Assembly (NCBI GenBank): GCA_029980465.1
Contig: JARYIJ010000001.1
Span: 434,001-498,000, forward strand
DNA: 64,000 bases
From: Pseudolabrys sp.
Lineage (GTDB): Bacteria > Pseudomonadota > Alphaproteobacteria > Rhizobiales > Xanthobacteraceae
Direction: 5' to 3'
The notes under the pieces are model-generated. The model ran no database searches. It was not told where the DNA came from and saw nothing but the letters and a program-made list of their open reading frames with translations. Shown here piece by piece: positions 8,683 through 17,511 of this stretch. Each line of letters begins with the position of its first letter. The first letter of the stretch is position 1. A program made the translations under genes and the position numbers.

Positions 8683-9420
8683 ATGAAGTTCATTTTCGCC
8701 TGCGTGATCGTTGCGATCGGCGTTCCGTGCCATGCGCAGAACGCGGCCTGTCACCATCCAGACGCACTCGGCACCTCGCGTATCCTCAAGATCAATACGA
8801 AGGATACCGTCGGCATCGGCCACGGGTTTCCGGCGCTCGGTCTTGCGCATCGGGAAATCATTCTGACTTTCGACGATGGCCCAATGCCGGACACCACGCC
8901 CCAGATTCTCGACACGCTGGCGAAGGACTGCATCCAGGCAACATTCTTCATGATCGGCAAACGTGCCGATGCTCATCCGGAACTGGTCAAGCGGGTGAAA
9001 GACGCCGGCCATTCGATCGGCAGTCACTCCTATACCCATCGCGAGCTCAACAAGCTGCCTTACGAGGACGCCGCGCAAGACATCGAGCATGGCTTTGACG
9101 CGGTCGAAAAAGCGGAGTTCGGTTCAGTCGAGAACCGCCCGCGTCTCGTGCGTTTTCCCGGTTTCAAATCGACGCCTGAACTGGTCGACTTCGTGCATTC
9201 CCATGACGGCACGGTCGTGAATACCAACATGAGCCCCGCCGACTGGCGCGGCCAGCCCGCGCCTGCGACGTTCGATCGTCTCAAGGCATTACTTGACCGA
9301 CAGGATCGCGGCATCATTCTGCTGCACGACAGTCAGAAGAACACCGTGGTGCTGTTGCCGATGATCATTGCCGAACTCAAAGCCCGGCATATGCGGATCG
9401 TTCACCTCGAAGTCGAGTGA
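8683..9420 (+). CDS. Secreted polysaccharide deacetylase (NodB/CE4 family)
   Basis: A 245-residue protein with a signal peptide (residues 1-18, ending CHAQ). LTFDDGP puts the catalytic Asp64 and metal ligand Asp65 in place, HSYTH supplies the metal ligands His115 and His119, and RFPGF and IILLHD follow as motifs 3 and 5. CE4 enzymes remove N- or O-acetyl groups from glycans with a divalent metal. In this locus the likely substrate is the exopolysaccharide. It is divergent from the GH10 gene (118 bp apart) and its last 19 bp overlap the convergent hyuB. Confidence 0.9.
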   Translation: MKFIFACVIVAIGVPCHAQNAACHHPDALGTSRILKINTKDTVGIGHGFPALGLAHREIILTFDDGPMPDTTPQILDTLAKDCIQATFFMIGKRADAHPELVKRVKDAGHSIGSHSYTHRELNKLPYEDAAQDIEHGFDAVEKAEFGSVENRPRLVRFPGFKSTPELVDFVHSHDGTVVNTNMSPADWRGQPAPATFDRLKALLDRQDRGIILLHDSQKNTVVLLPMIIAELKARHMRIVHLEVE

Positions 9421-11147
9421 CCGTCAATTCGGAGACGTCCGGTCTCCGCCGTGTCGATCTTTCCATCGGCATCGACGGAAACGCCGTATCGCTCTCTCGC
9501 CGCCAGCGGCGTCACTTTCTCGTTCCAGACATCGCGGGCTACGGCTTCGGGATCACGCTTGAAGGGGTCGCCGTGACCGCCCCCGCCGGCCTGATGATGG
9601 GTCAGCAAATCACCGCGTCGCACGGTCATCGTCACCTTGCCGGGAATAGCGCGCTTCGCTTCATCCTCGCCGAGCCAGTTGCCGGCCGGCGCGCCGCGAT
9701 CGCCGCCATCGAGGCCGTAGGGCGCAAAGCGCAGGCGGTCGGCTCGTAATTGCATCACCGCTTCGTCAGCGAGCAAGCGATACGACCGGCGCAAGGCAAG
9801 CCCGCCGCGAAAGCGGCCTGCCCCGCCGGAATCCGGGACGAGCGCGTAGTCCTCAATTCTCACCGGATGCTGACGCTCCAGAACCTCGACCGGCGTGTTC
9901 GAGAGATTCTGCGACGGGTTGGTAATCGCCTCGATGCCGTCCTGGTCCGGCCGGCCGCCCCAGCATCCGCTGATCATGTCCACGATAATGAAGGGGCGAT
10001 TGTCCGGATGACGCCCGCCCAAACAAACGACGGTGTTGCCGCCTTCCCCCGCAGCGGGGATGACGTGCGGCACGATCTGTGCGAGCGCGCCAAACATCGT
10101 ATCCATGACGCGATAGCCGGTCAGCGCCCGCGCCGCGACCGGGGCCGGCGCGATCGGATTGAGGACGCTGCCTTCCGGTGCCGAAACCTGGATGCAGCGG
10201 AACACGCCGGCGTTGTTCGGGATATCGCCGCGCAGCGCGCACCGGACGCTCAGAAACGTATTCGATTTGGTAAATGACAACGTCGAGTTGATCGCGGCGC
10301 GCACTTGCCTGGACGAGCCGCTCCAGTCGACGTTCAACGTGCCGTTGCCGCGCACGGTGATGGCAACAGAAAGCGGAACCGGATCATCCGACAGCCCGTC
10401 ACTGTCGATATAATCGGTAAAGCGATAGGTCCCCTCAGGCCACGTCGCGATTTCGGCATGCGCCATTCGTTCCGCGTAATCCAAAAGCGCAGCCAGATAC
10501 GATCGCATCATCGGCGCGTCGTAGCGGGACACGAGCTTGCCGATTTCCCGTGCGCCGACCCGACAGGCTGCATATTGCGCCCGCAGATCGCCGATAACAC
10601 GGTCAGGTACGCGGACGTTGAGTCCGATCAGGGCCTCCAGCGTCTCGTCGATTGCGCCGCGATGAAACAGCTTAAGCGGCGGGATACGAAGCCCTTCTTG
10701 ATAAATCTCGGTGCTGTCGGCGGCGTTCGATCCTGGGACCCGGCCGCCGACGTCGGTGTGGTGACAGATGACCACTGACCAGGCGAGAATCTCGCCGCCA
10801 TCGAAGATCGGATAAAACATGAAGATATCGGGCAGATGCATGCCGCCTGAATAAGGGTCGTTCATGATGACGGCATCGCCGTCCGCGAGCTGGCCACCCC
10901 ATTTCGCCTGCACGGCCGCCATCGCCTCGGGAATGGCGCCGAGGTGTTGGGCAATGGTCTTGGCCTGCGCCACCATTTCGCCCTTGGCGTCGCAAATAGC
11001 GGCCGAGTAATCCATCACGTCCTTGACGATCTCGGATCGCGCCGTGCGGATGACGGTGTAGGCGACCTCGTCGACGATCGCATCCATCGCGTTCTTGATA
11101 ACGGCGAAGGTGATCGGATCGTCGAGCGCGTATGGTGCTTCAGCCAT
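9402..11147 (-). CDS. hyuB: Hydantoinase B / oxoprolinase-type subunit
   Basis: A 581-residue HyuB-family protein. The start at ATG 11147 gives MAEAPYALDDPITFAVIKNAM and lies 2 bp after the hyuA stop, which marks a coupled pair. Family features are DEVAYTVIRTARSEIVKDVMDYSAAI in the N-terminal part, NDPYSGGMHLPDIFMFYP at about residue 95, and GGGGHGDPFKRDPEAV near the C-terminus. With HyuA it forms an ATP-dependent hydrolase or carboxylase of cyclic amides (N-methylhydantoin, 5-oxoproline) or, in other branches, ketones. It is the last gene of a long catabolic operon. The substrate is not predictable. Confidence 0.88.
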   Translation of the reverse strand: MAEAPYALDDPITFAVIKNAMDAIVDEVAYTVIRTARSEIVKDVMDYSAAICDAKGEMVAQAKTIAQHLGAIPEAMAAVQAKWGGQLADGDAVIMNDPYSGGMHLPDIFMFYPIFDGGEILAWSVVICHHTDVGGRVPGSNAADSTEIYQEGLRIPPLKLFHRGAIDETLEALIGLNVRVPDRVIGDLRAQYAACRVGAREIGKLVSRYDAPMMRSYLAALLDYAERMAHAEIATWPEGTYRFTDYIDSDGLSDDPVPLSVAITVRGNGTLNVDWSGSSRQVRAAINSTLSFTKSNTFLSVRCALRGDIPNNAGVFRCIQVSAPEGSVLNPIAPAPVAARALTGYRVMDTMFGALAQIVPHVIPAAGEGGNTVVCLGGRHPDNRPFIIVDMISGCWGGRPDQDGIEAITNPSQNLSNTPVEVLERQHPVRIEDYALVPDSGGAGRFRGGLALRRSYRLLADEAVMQLRADRLRFAPYGLDGGDRGAPAGNWLGEDEAKRAIPGKVTMTVRRGDLLTHHQAGGGGHGDPFKRDPEAVARDVWNEKVTPLAARERYGVSVDADGKIDTAETGRLRIDGHSTSR

Positions 11148-11149
11148 GG

Positions 11150-13252
11150 CTATTCCATATCGATCGCGATGCAACCGCCGCCCGCCGCCCGCGCGGTGCA
11201 ACGCGGCGGGACGACCACCGTCGTGTCATAGCTCTCGATGACGGCAGGACCAGCAATCGGTCCCTGCTCCACTGCCGACCGCGGCACGAGACGCGTCGGA
11301 ATCCGCGGCGACCCGCGCCCGAATGTCACCATTCGCTCGCCGCTCTCTCCGGCCAGCGCACGCGCATCGAGACTCAGGTTGCCAAATACCAGCCGGCTGG
11401 TAGCGGTGCCGATCGCGGAAAGCCGCAGGTTGACAAGCTCGATCGGCTCGCCTTCGGCGACGTAGCCGAACGTCTCGAAATACAGGCGTTCGAAAGCATT
11501 ATTCAAAGCAGTGGCGTCGTAGGCGTCCGCGATCGGAACGGTAATTTGCGACGACTGGCCGGCATAGCGCACGTCGGCGGCGTAACGGAATTGCACTGCG
11601 TCGCGGTTATATCCTTCCCCGGCAAGCGCCGCGCGTCCCTCATCCGCTATGTTCCGCATCGCACTCTGGACAGCGTCGCCCGGAACATTGGCCAGAAGGG
11701 TGAGAAATGGCCGGACGAACTCGTGCATCGATTCCGCGGCCAGCATGCCTGCGGCGGAAAATACCCCGGACACCGGACTGATAACGACACGCCGGATACC
11801 GAGAAGCTGAGCCACATCGACAGCGTGCAAAGGTCCGCCGCCGCCGAACGCCATCAAGGCAAGGTCGCGCGGATCTTTGCCGCGCTCGATCGTGACCGCC
11901 CTTATAGCGCGCGCCATGTTGACGTTGGCGACTTGCCGGATGCCGTGTGCTGCATCCTCAATTGTGAGGCCAAGCGGCCGTGCAATGTGATTGTCGACGG
12001 CCAAGCGCGACAATTCCGCGTTCACGGCCAGCGAGCCACCGGCCAATCCGCGTGGATTGAGAAAACCCAACACCATATTGGCGTCGGTCACGGTCGGCCG
12101 CTCGGTGCCCCGTCCATAGCATGCAGGTCCGGGATCCCCACCGGCGCTCTCCGGACCGACCACCAGAAGACCGCCGGCATCGATTCGCGCAATCGACCCA
12201 CCGCCCGACCCGACTTCGGCGATATCGATCGAAGGCACCTTCAGCATGTATCCCGCGCCTTTGACGAAGCGCGACGGAGTCGAGATGCCGTCCCGAAACT
12301 CATATTCCGTGACCACCTGGGGCTCGCCCGCTTCGACGATCGCGGCTTTGGCGGTCGTTCCCCCCATGTCGAAGACGATGAGATTGTCCGATCCGATCGC
12401 AGGGCCCAGCCGAGCCGCGCCGGTCACACCACCGGCCGGACCGGAGCCGACCGCATACACCGGCCGCTCCCTCGCGGTAAGCAGCCCGACCATGCCGCCA
12501 TTCGATGCCATCACCTGAACCGGCGCGTTGAGACCGATCCTCGAGAGCCTCTCCGTCAGCCTGGACAGATATCCCCGCATGGCGGGCAACAGATAGGCAT
12601 TCACCACGGCCGTCGACGTGCGCTCGTATTCCTTGATCTCGGGCAAGACTTCACAGGACGCCGTGACGAGCAGCGACGGCGCATATCCACGAAGAATATC
12701 CGCGGTGCGGCGCTCGTGAGCATCGTTCACATACGAATTGATGAAGCAGATGGCGACCGCTTCGACGCCTTCCTTCAGAAATTTGTCTGCGGCGCGCCGG
12801 ACCGACGATTCATCAAGAGGCGCAACGACCCCTCCGTCCGCGCCGATCCGTTCGATGACTTCAAGGCGCCACCGGCGCGGCACCAGCGGCTCCGGTTTTC
12901 GCCAGGCGAGATTGAACATGTCGGGCGTGCGGATGCGGCCGATCTCGAGCACGTCACGAAAACCGCGCGTGGTCAGAAGGCCTGTGCGCGCGCCGATTTT
13001 TTGCAGGATCGTGTTGGACGCGACCGTCGTGCCGTGCACGACTTCGGCAATGTCGCTTGGACGGACACCTGCCTCACGCAAGATCGAGGCGATGCCCGCA
13101 ACGACTCCTTCTCCTGGATCGTCCGGCGTGGTTGTCGTCTTGTTGACGTAGATGCGGCCGTCGGACAGCGCCAAAACGACGTCGGTAAAGGTCCCGCCGA
13201 CATCGACTCCAATTCTTGAGCTCGCACGCCCAGACGGCGCCGCTGAATTCAT
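11150..13252 (-). CDS. hyuA: Hydantoinase A / oxoprolinase-type ATPase subunit
   Basis: A 700-residue HyuA-family protein. IGVDVGGTFTDVVLA near residue 14 is the actin-like ATP-binding phosphate-1 motif; VVHGTTVASNTILQ and LIVFDMGGTTAKAAIV are further family signatures, and GSGGGSIARIDAGG lies near the middle. ATG 13252 is preferred over an upstream start because an AAGGTGG ribosome site precedes it. The subunit uses ATP to activate the ring amide (or carbonyl) that the partner HyuB processes. About 140 bp separate it from the upstream DUF6282 gene. Confidence 0.88.
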   Translation of the reverse strand: MNSAAPSGRASSRIGVDVGGTFTDVVLALSDGRIYVNKTTTTPDDPGEGVVAGIASILREAGVRPSDIAEVVHGTTVASNTILQKIGARTGLLTTRGFRDVLEIGRIRTPDMFNLAWRKPEPLVPRRWRLEVIERIGADGGVVAPLDESSVRRAADKFLKEGVEAVAICFINSYVNDAHERRTADILRGYAPSLLVTASCEVLPEIKEYERTSTAVVNAYLLPAMRGYLSRLTERLSRIGLNAPVQVMASNGGMVGLLTARERPVYAVGSGPAGGVTGAARLGPAIGSDNLIVFDMGGTTAKAAIVEAGEPQVVTEYEFRDGISTPSRFVKGAGYMLKVPSIDIAEVGSGGGSIARIDAGGLLVVGPESAGGDPGPACYGRGTERPTVTDANMVLGFLNPRGLAGGSLAVNAELSRLAVDNHIARPLGLTIEDAAHGIRQVANVNMARAIRAVTIERGKDPRDLALMAFGGGGPLHAVDVAQLLGIRRVVISPVSGVFSAAGMLAAESMHEFVRPFLTLLANVPGDAVQSAMRNIADEGRAALAGEGYNRDAVQFRYAADVRYAGQSSQITVPIADAYDATALNNAFERLYFETFGYVAEGEPIELVNLRLSAIGTATSRLVFGNLSLDARALAGESGERMVTFGRGSPRIPTRLVPRSAVEQGPIAGPAVIESYDTTVVVPPRCTARAAGGGCIAIDME

Positions 13253-13392
13253 GCCACCTTGAGTCCTGTAGCCCCGACGCACGATCCTCAGCAAGCGCTG
13301 TCAAAACACGTCATGCCCGCTCGTCCTGCAGCCTAGTGGAACTTTTGCCTCTGGCCAAGATATGAAGCCGCCGCTGTCCTTGTGCTCCCGTC

Positions 13393-14325
13393 CTATTCCT
13401 CGGGGAGATTCAGCAACGCCGCCGCGTTCGACCCGATCAGTTTTCGGATGTCAGTCCCGGGAATCTGCAAGCCGAGCAGAATTTCGACAATCGCGCGATA
13501 CCCGTCGACCGGACGCGGCGACCCCACCAGCCCGAGATCGGAACATAACAAGGTCCGATCGACGCCCGCAACTTCGATGAGATGCGCCAGCTTGTCCGGC
13601 TCGTATTTCTTCGAGCGACCTTCAACGAACATGCAGATCGAATGCTCCATGAAGGCGCCGAGCGACACCAATCCGCGAATGTCGTCGTCGCTGCAGCCGA
13701 CGACGTAAGTGGGATGGTTGACGATCATCTTTTTGACCCCGCGCCGGCGCGCTTCCTCAAACACAAGAAAAAGCTCTCCGGCCGGCAGGTGGCCGCCAGC
13801 CAGGATGATGTCGGCCTCCGCAATCAGGTCGAGGACCTGCTTGGTCGCATCGCTGACCTCCCCGTTCGCGTCGAGCGCGCTGAGAGGGATCGGGTCAAGC
13901 ATCTTCTGCGAGGTTTTTGGAAACGACTTCGCCTGCCCAGACGCCTGCGCGATATGATTTTCGGCCGACAGGGTCGGCATCCAGACAATCTTCGCGCCGA
14001 GTTTGGCGGCGTGATCGACGGCGTGCGGATTGATGCCGCCGACCGCGTTGTTCAACGCAATCCCCGAGAAAAGCCGCACGCCGGTATCGGGAAACAGCTT
14101 CTCCAAAAGAATCGCGTGAGCCGTGCCGAGATAGAAGTGATCCTTGTAAACCAGCGCGCGAAACCCGGCCGCTGCACAGTCCATCATGGCTTCGTGATGG
14201 TCGAGGATGCGCGGCATCGCGGCTGGGCCGCTATGGCAATGCAGATCGACCGCGCCGACGAGGAGCCTGTCCACCTCCTCCTTGCGATGACCGTTGCTGG
14301 AAACGGCTGTTTGCGCCTGTTGCAT
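13393..14325 (-). CDS. DUF6282 family protein (amidohydrolase-like TIM barrel), copy 2
   Basis: A 310-residue protein with the look of a metal-dependent TIM-barrel hydrolase: VDLHCHSGPAA near residue 28 provides an HxH metal pair, VYKDHFYLG and LASGH/ILAGGHLP follow, and the end has LLCSDLGLVG. It matches the protein at 22163-23116 over its whole length (shared KIVWxPTLxAENH and FEEARRRGVKK-type segments), so the operon carries two paralogues. The family has no assigned reaction that I can name with certainty. Hydrolysis or decarboxylation of a ring-opened intermediate is a plausible role given the hydantoinase-type neighbours. Confidence 0.75.
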   Translation of the reverse strand: MQQAQTAVSSNGHRKEEVDRLLVGAVDLHCHSGPAAMPRILDHHEAMMDCAAAGFRALVYKDHFYLGTAHAILLEKLFPDTGVRLFSGIALNNAVGGINPHAVDHAAKLGAKIVWMPTLSAENHIAQASGQAKSFPKTSQKMLDPIPLSALDANGEVSDATKQVLDLIAEADIILAGGHLPAGELFLVFEEARRRGVKKMIVNHPTYVVGCSDDDIRGLVSLGAFMEHSICMFVEGRSKKYEPDKLAHLIEVAGVDRTLLCSDLGLVGSPRPVDGYRAIVEILLGLQIPGTDIRKLIGSNAAALLNLPEE

Positions 14326-14361
14326 GAATATCTCCTTTTCTGCCGTTTACATCGGGCCTAA

Positions 14362-15129
14362 TCAGCTCACGCCGCCATCGACGATGAATGTCCGGCCCGT
14401 GAGCCAGCCGGCGTCAGGCGATGCCAGGAACAGGGCGACGCCCGAGATATCGTCAGGCTGACCGATACGCCCGAGCGGCGTCATCGCGACAATGCTTGAA
14501 CCGCGCTCAACCAGGGTTTTCGCCGTCATATCCGTCTCGATGACGCCGGGTGCAATCGTATTGACGGTGATGCCGCGCGGGCCAAACTCCTTGGCGAGAG
14601 CATGTGAAAGCGCCGCGACCGCAGCCTTGGATGCCGCATAGATGGAGCTTTTCGGAATCGGCCGCGTGGCAAGGCCGGATGAGAAATTGATGATGCGGCC
14701 CCCAGGCGCGGTCAAATGCGGCAGCGCCGCCTGGGTAACGGAAACGGTGCCCAGAACGTTGGTATCGAAGATCCGGTGAAAGAAATCAGAATCGCTCGTC
14801 TCGAAAGACCGGTGTTCCGAGACGCCGGCGCAGTTCACCAGGACGTCGATATGGCCAAAGCGCGCGACGACTTGCTCAACCATCTCCCGAGCGGCCGCGG
14901 GGCTCGCAACGTCCCCAGCAAAAGCGGCGCCCTCAGCCCCCGTCGCCGCAATACCGTCAAGCACAGTTTTAGCTGAACTCTCGCTACGACAGCCGATAGC
15001 GACGCGACCGCCAATCGACGCAAAACGCTTCGCGATGGCCGCCCCGATGCCGCGCGATCCGCCGGTGACAAGCACGACCTTGCCGCTCAACGGATGCGCG
15101 CCGGATGCGTTCAGATGGCCGTCAGTCAT
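14362..15129 (-). CDS. Short-chain dehydrogenase/reductase (FabG-like)
   Basis: A 255-residue classical SDR. LVTGGSRGIGAAIAKRF is the Rossmann nucleotide motif, VNCAGVSEH the NAG-type motif, and INFSSGLATRPIPKSSIYAASKAAV supplies the catalytic Ser, Tyr and Lys (YAASK). The C-terminal VDGGVS is typical. The Arg in the first glycine loop (GSRGIG) suggests NADP(H). It oxidises or reduces an alcohol/ketone intermediate of the pathway encoded by this operon. It starts 3 bp downstream of the flavodoxin-fold oxidoreductase stop. Confidence 0.87.
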   Translation of the reverse strand: MTDGHLNASGAHPLSGKVVLVTGGSRGIGAAIAKRFASIGGRVAIGCRSESSAKTVLDGIAATGAEGAAFAGDVASPAAAREMVEQVVARFGHIDVLVNCAGVSEHRSFETSDSDFFHRIFDTNVLGTVSVTQAALPHLTAPGGRIINFSSGLATRPIPKSSIYAASKAAVAALSHALAKEFGPRGITVNTIAPGVIETDMTAKTLVERGSSIVAMTPLGRIGQPDDISGVALFLASPDAGWLTGRTFIVDGGVS

Positions 15130-15132
15130 GCT

Positions 15133-15822
15133 CTATTTCCCTGATATAAATTGCCTTGCGCGCGTCAAATCGCCGGCGCACGGCCCTGCGACCTCGCGCA
15201 GACGGGCTTGCCATTGCCGCAGATAGGCTTCGCGGCCTTCGGCATCGACGCGTGGCGCCGCGTAAGCGACAAAGGGTTCGAGCGCATCCATGCCGAGATA
15301 CTCGATCATCAAACGTTGCGCCGGCCACAGCACCGTATGGATGTCGCCGAAAACGCCGTCGGCGGAAAACCGCTGCCGTGTCCCACCGGTGCTGAGGCAA
15401 AGGAGACCGCGCTTGCCGGGAAAGAACCCGCTGTCGAAGCGGCGTCCCTCCGCGTAGGCAAAGCCGAAGGCAAGCACCCGATCGAACCAGCCTTTCAGAA
15501 TGGCCGGCATGCCGCCCCACCAGATGGGATAGAGCCAGACGATAAGGTCCGCTTTCAGAAAGCGTTGCTGTTCGCGCACAAGATCGGAAGCAAAGCCTTG
15601 TGCCTCCTGCGCATGGGCCTGCTCAGTCTGATAGTGAAAGCGCGTCACATCCGCGACGGACGTGAAGTCGTGCCGTCCTGCCACGGGATTGAAATTTTCG
15701 GCGTAAAGATCGGAAACCTCGACAGTGTGGCCGGCCTGTCGAAGCGCAGCAACACCGGCGTCTTTCAGCGCGCCCGTAAAAGAGGTCGGCTCCGGATGCG
15801 CGTAAACAAACAACGCGTGCAT
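15133..15822 (-). CDS. NAD(P)H-dependent oxidoreductase (NQO1/MdaB flavodoxin-like fold)
   Basis: A 229-residue FMN/FAD enzyme of the NQO1/MdaB/KefF family. The start MHALFVYAHPEPTSF and the motif PIWWGGMPAILKGWFDRVL around residue 100 are diagnostic, and LCLSTGGT binds flavin. The frame continues upstream into the LivH region, but ATG 15822 has a CAGGAG ribosome site and gives the family length. Such enzymes make two-electron reductions of quinones or similar acceptors in the cytoplasm. It lies between the transporter permease gene and the SDR gene, in the same operon. Confidence 0.87.
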   Translation of the reverse strand: MHALFVYAHPEPTSFTGALKDAGVAALRQAGHTVEVSDLYAENFNPVAGRHDFTSVADVTRFHYQTEQAHAQEAQGFASDLVREQQRFLKADLIVWLYPIWWGGMPAILKGWFDRVLAFGFAYAEGRRFDSGFFPGKRGLLCLSTGGTRQRFSADGVFGDIHTVLWPAQRLMIEYLGMDALEPFVAYAAPRVDAEGREAYLRQWQARLREVAGPCAGDLTRARQFISGK

Positions 15823-15857
15823 CACCAGTCTCCTGCGAAGAATGGCATTGCCGTCGG

Positions 15858-16745
15858 TCAGGCTCGTTTGGCGAGGCCGCCGAACAGGCCTTTCGGGAAA
15901 AACAGGAGGACGATCAGCAGAACGGTGAGCGCGATAACGTTCTTGTAACCGGCACCGAATACGACGATCGCAGCCGATTGCACGACGCCGAGCAGGATGC
16001 CTCCCGCGAGCGCGGCCGGCGCGCTGCCGAACCCGCCGATGATCGCCGCGATGAAGCCGCTGACTCCGAACGGGCCATCGATGCTGTAAGACGTGTATTG
16101 CATCGGCGTGATCAGGATGCCGGCGGCGGCGCCGAGAGCCGCGCTCAACGCAAACGACAGCACCAGCATGGAGCCGACCGGTATGCCGAGCAGCGCCGCC
16201 GCCTCGCGATTCTGCGAGCAGGCGCGCAACGCCCGGCCGACGCGTGTCTTGTTGAAAAACAGGGTCAGCAACCCGACCATGAGCGCGCCACAACCGAGCA
16301 CCCAAAACAACTGGTAGCCGATGGCGACTTGGCCGATCTTGAGCGGACCGCCGGACGTAAACTCCGGATAGGTGCGCGGTTGATCGCCTAGCGTCAGGAT
16401 CACGATCTGCTCGATCAGCAGTTGCACTGCGAGCGTCGCCAGGATGATGGCGAACATCGGTGCCTTGCGTTTCCACATCGGTCTGATGACTGCGATCTGC
16501 ACAAGCACACCGACTACAGCGACCAGCGCGATGCTGATCGCAGCCGCCAGCGCCAGCGGCAACTTCATGCCCACGAGAAAGCTGTACGCGAACATGCCGC
16601 CAAGCATCACGAACACGCCTTGCGCGAAGTTCACGATGCCGCTTGCGTTGTAAATAACGCAGAACCCGATCGCGATGAGGCCGTAGACCAGCCCGATGCC
16701 GACGCCATTGACGAGGCTTTGAATGAGCTCAATCGCGCTAGGCAT
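15858..16745 (-). CDS. livH: Branched-chain amino acid-type ABC transporter permease LivH
   Basis: A 295-residue membrane protein with about eight hydrophobic helices and LivH signatures: GLVYGLIAIGFCVIYNASGIVNFAQG near the start and ALRACSQNREAAALLGIP (an EAA-type loop facing the ATPase) in the middle. It pairs with LivM as the membrane channel of a HAAT-family importer. Its start overlaps the end of livG by 8 bp. Members of this family carry amino acids, amides, urea or aromatic acids; the neighbouring catabolic genes decide the substrate here. Confidence 0.9.
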   Translation of the reverse strand: MPSAIELIQSLVNGVGIGLVYGLIAIGFCVIYNASGIVNFAQGVFVMLGGMFAYSFLVGMKLPLALAAAISIALVAVVGVLVQIAVIRPMWKRKAPMFAIILATLAVQLLIEQIVILTLGDQPRTYPEFTSGGPLKIGQVAIGYQLFWVLGCGALMVGLLTLFFNKTRVGRALRACSQNREAAALLGIPVGSMLVLSFALSAALGAAAGILITPMQYTSYSIDGPFGVSGFIAAIIGGFGSAPAALAGGILLGVVQSAAIVVFGAGYKNVIALTVLLIVLLFFPKGLFGGLAKRA

Positions 16746-17508
16746 CCGTGGTCTCCGTGCCGAGATAGGCGGCGATCACGTCAGGATGCCGCTTGATTTC
16801 ATCGGGGGTGCCCTCGGCGATTTTGCAACCGAAATCGAGCACGGCGATCCGGTGCGCGATCCGTGTCACCAGCCCGACGTCGTGCTCGATCAGAAGCACG
16901 GTGACGCCGCGCGCGTTGATCTGCTGGATGACGGCGGCGAGCGCGTCGGTCTCGTGAGCGTTGAGGCCCGCGGCCGGCTCGTCGAGCAGCAGCAGGCGCG
17001 GCTCCGCGGCCATGGCGCGCGCGACCTCAAGCAACCGCTGCTGCCCATAAGGCAGCAACTCGGCGCTCATTTTCGCTTGTGCGCCGAGACCGACGAAGCC
17101 GAGCAGCTCGTGCGCCTTCGCGCGCAGTTCCGCCTCCTGCCGGCGCAGCCAGGGAGGCCGCACCAGCGCCGAGCCGACCCCGCCGCGCGTCCGCAGATGA
17201 CATCCGACTTCGACATTCTCGGCCACGGACATGCCCTGGAACATCTGAACGAGCTGAAAGGTCCGTATCAGTCCCATCGCAGCAATCTTGTCCTGCCGCA
17301 TCCTGGTGACGTCCGTGCCGGCGAACTCGATCGTCCCCGCCGTCGGCGCAAGAAAGCCCGACACCATGTTGAAAAATGTCGTCTTGCCGGCGCCGTTCGG
17401 TCCGATGACGGCAAACAGGCTGCCTTCCGGGACATCCAGGCTGATGTCGTTGTTGGCGGTCAATCCGGAGAAGCGTTTGGTCAGATTGCGCACCGAAAGA
17501 AACGCCAT
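16738..17508 (-). CDS. livG: ABC transporter ATP-binding protein LivG
   Basis: A 256-residue ATPase. GPNGAGKTTFFN is Walker A, YGQQRLLEVARAMA the signature region (LLPYGQQ in place of LSGGQ, common in LivG), LLLLDEPAAGLN Walker B, and LLIEHDV the switch His. The C-terminal tail IKRHPDVIAAYLGTE is characteristic of LivG. It drives import through LivH/LivM. It starts 3 bp after the livM stop. Confidence 0.92.
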   Translation of the reverse strand: MAFLSVRNLTKRFSGLTANNDISLDVPEGSLFAVIGPNGAGKTTFFNMVSGFLAPTAGTIEFAGTDVTRMRQDKIAAMGLIRTFQLVQMFQGMSVAENVEVGCHLRTRGGVGSALVRPPWLRRQEAELRAKAHELLGFVGLGAQAKMSAELLPYGQQRLLEVARAMAAEPRLLLLDEPAAGLNAHETDALAAVIQQINARGVTVLLIEHDVGLVTRIAHRIAVLDFGCKIAEGTPDEIKRHPDVIAAYLGTETTDA

Positions 17509-17511
17509 GGC

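Noticed and set aside
11132..13219. A 695-codon plus-strand frame opposite hyuA
   Set aside because: It is an antisense shadow of a recognised HyuA protein, rich in Arg/His/Asp and without family motifs or a ribosome site.
15823..16476. Extension of the NAD(P)H oxidoreductase frame into the livH region
   Set aside because: The added sequence is out-of-frame livH; the family start MHALFVYAHPEP with a ribosome site lies at 15822.
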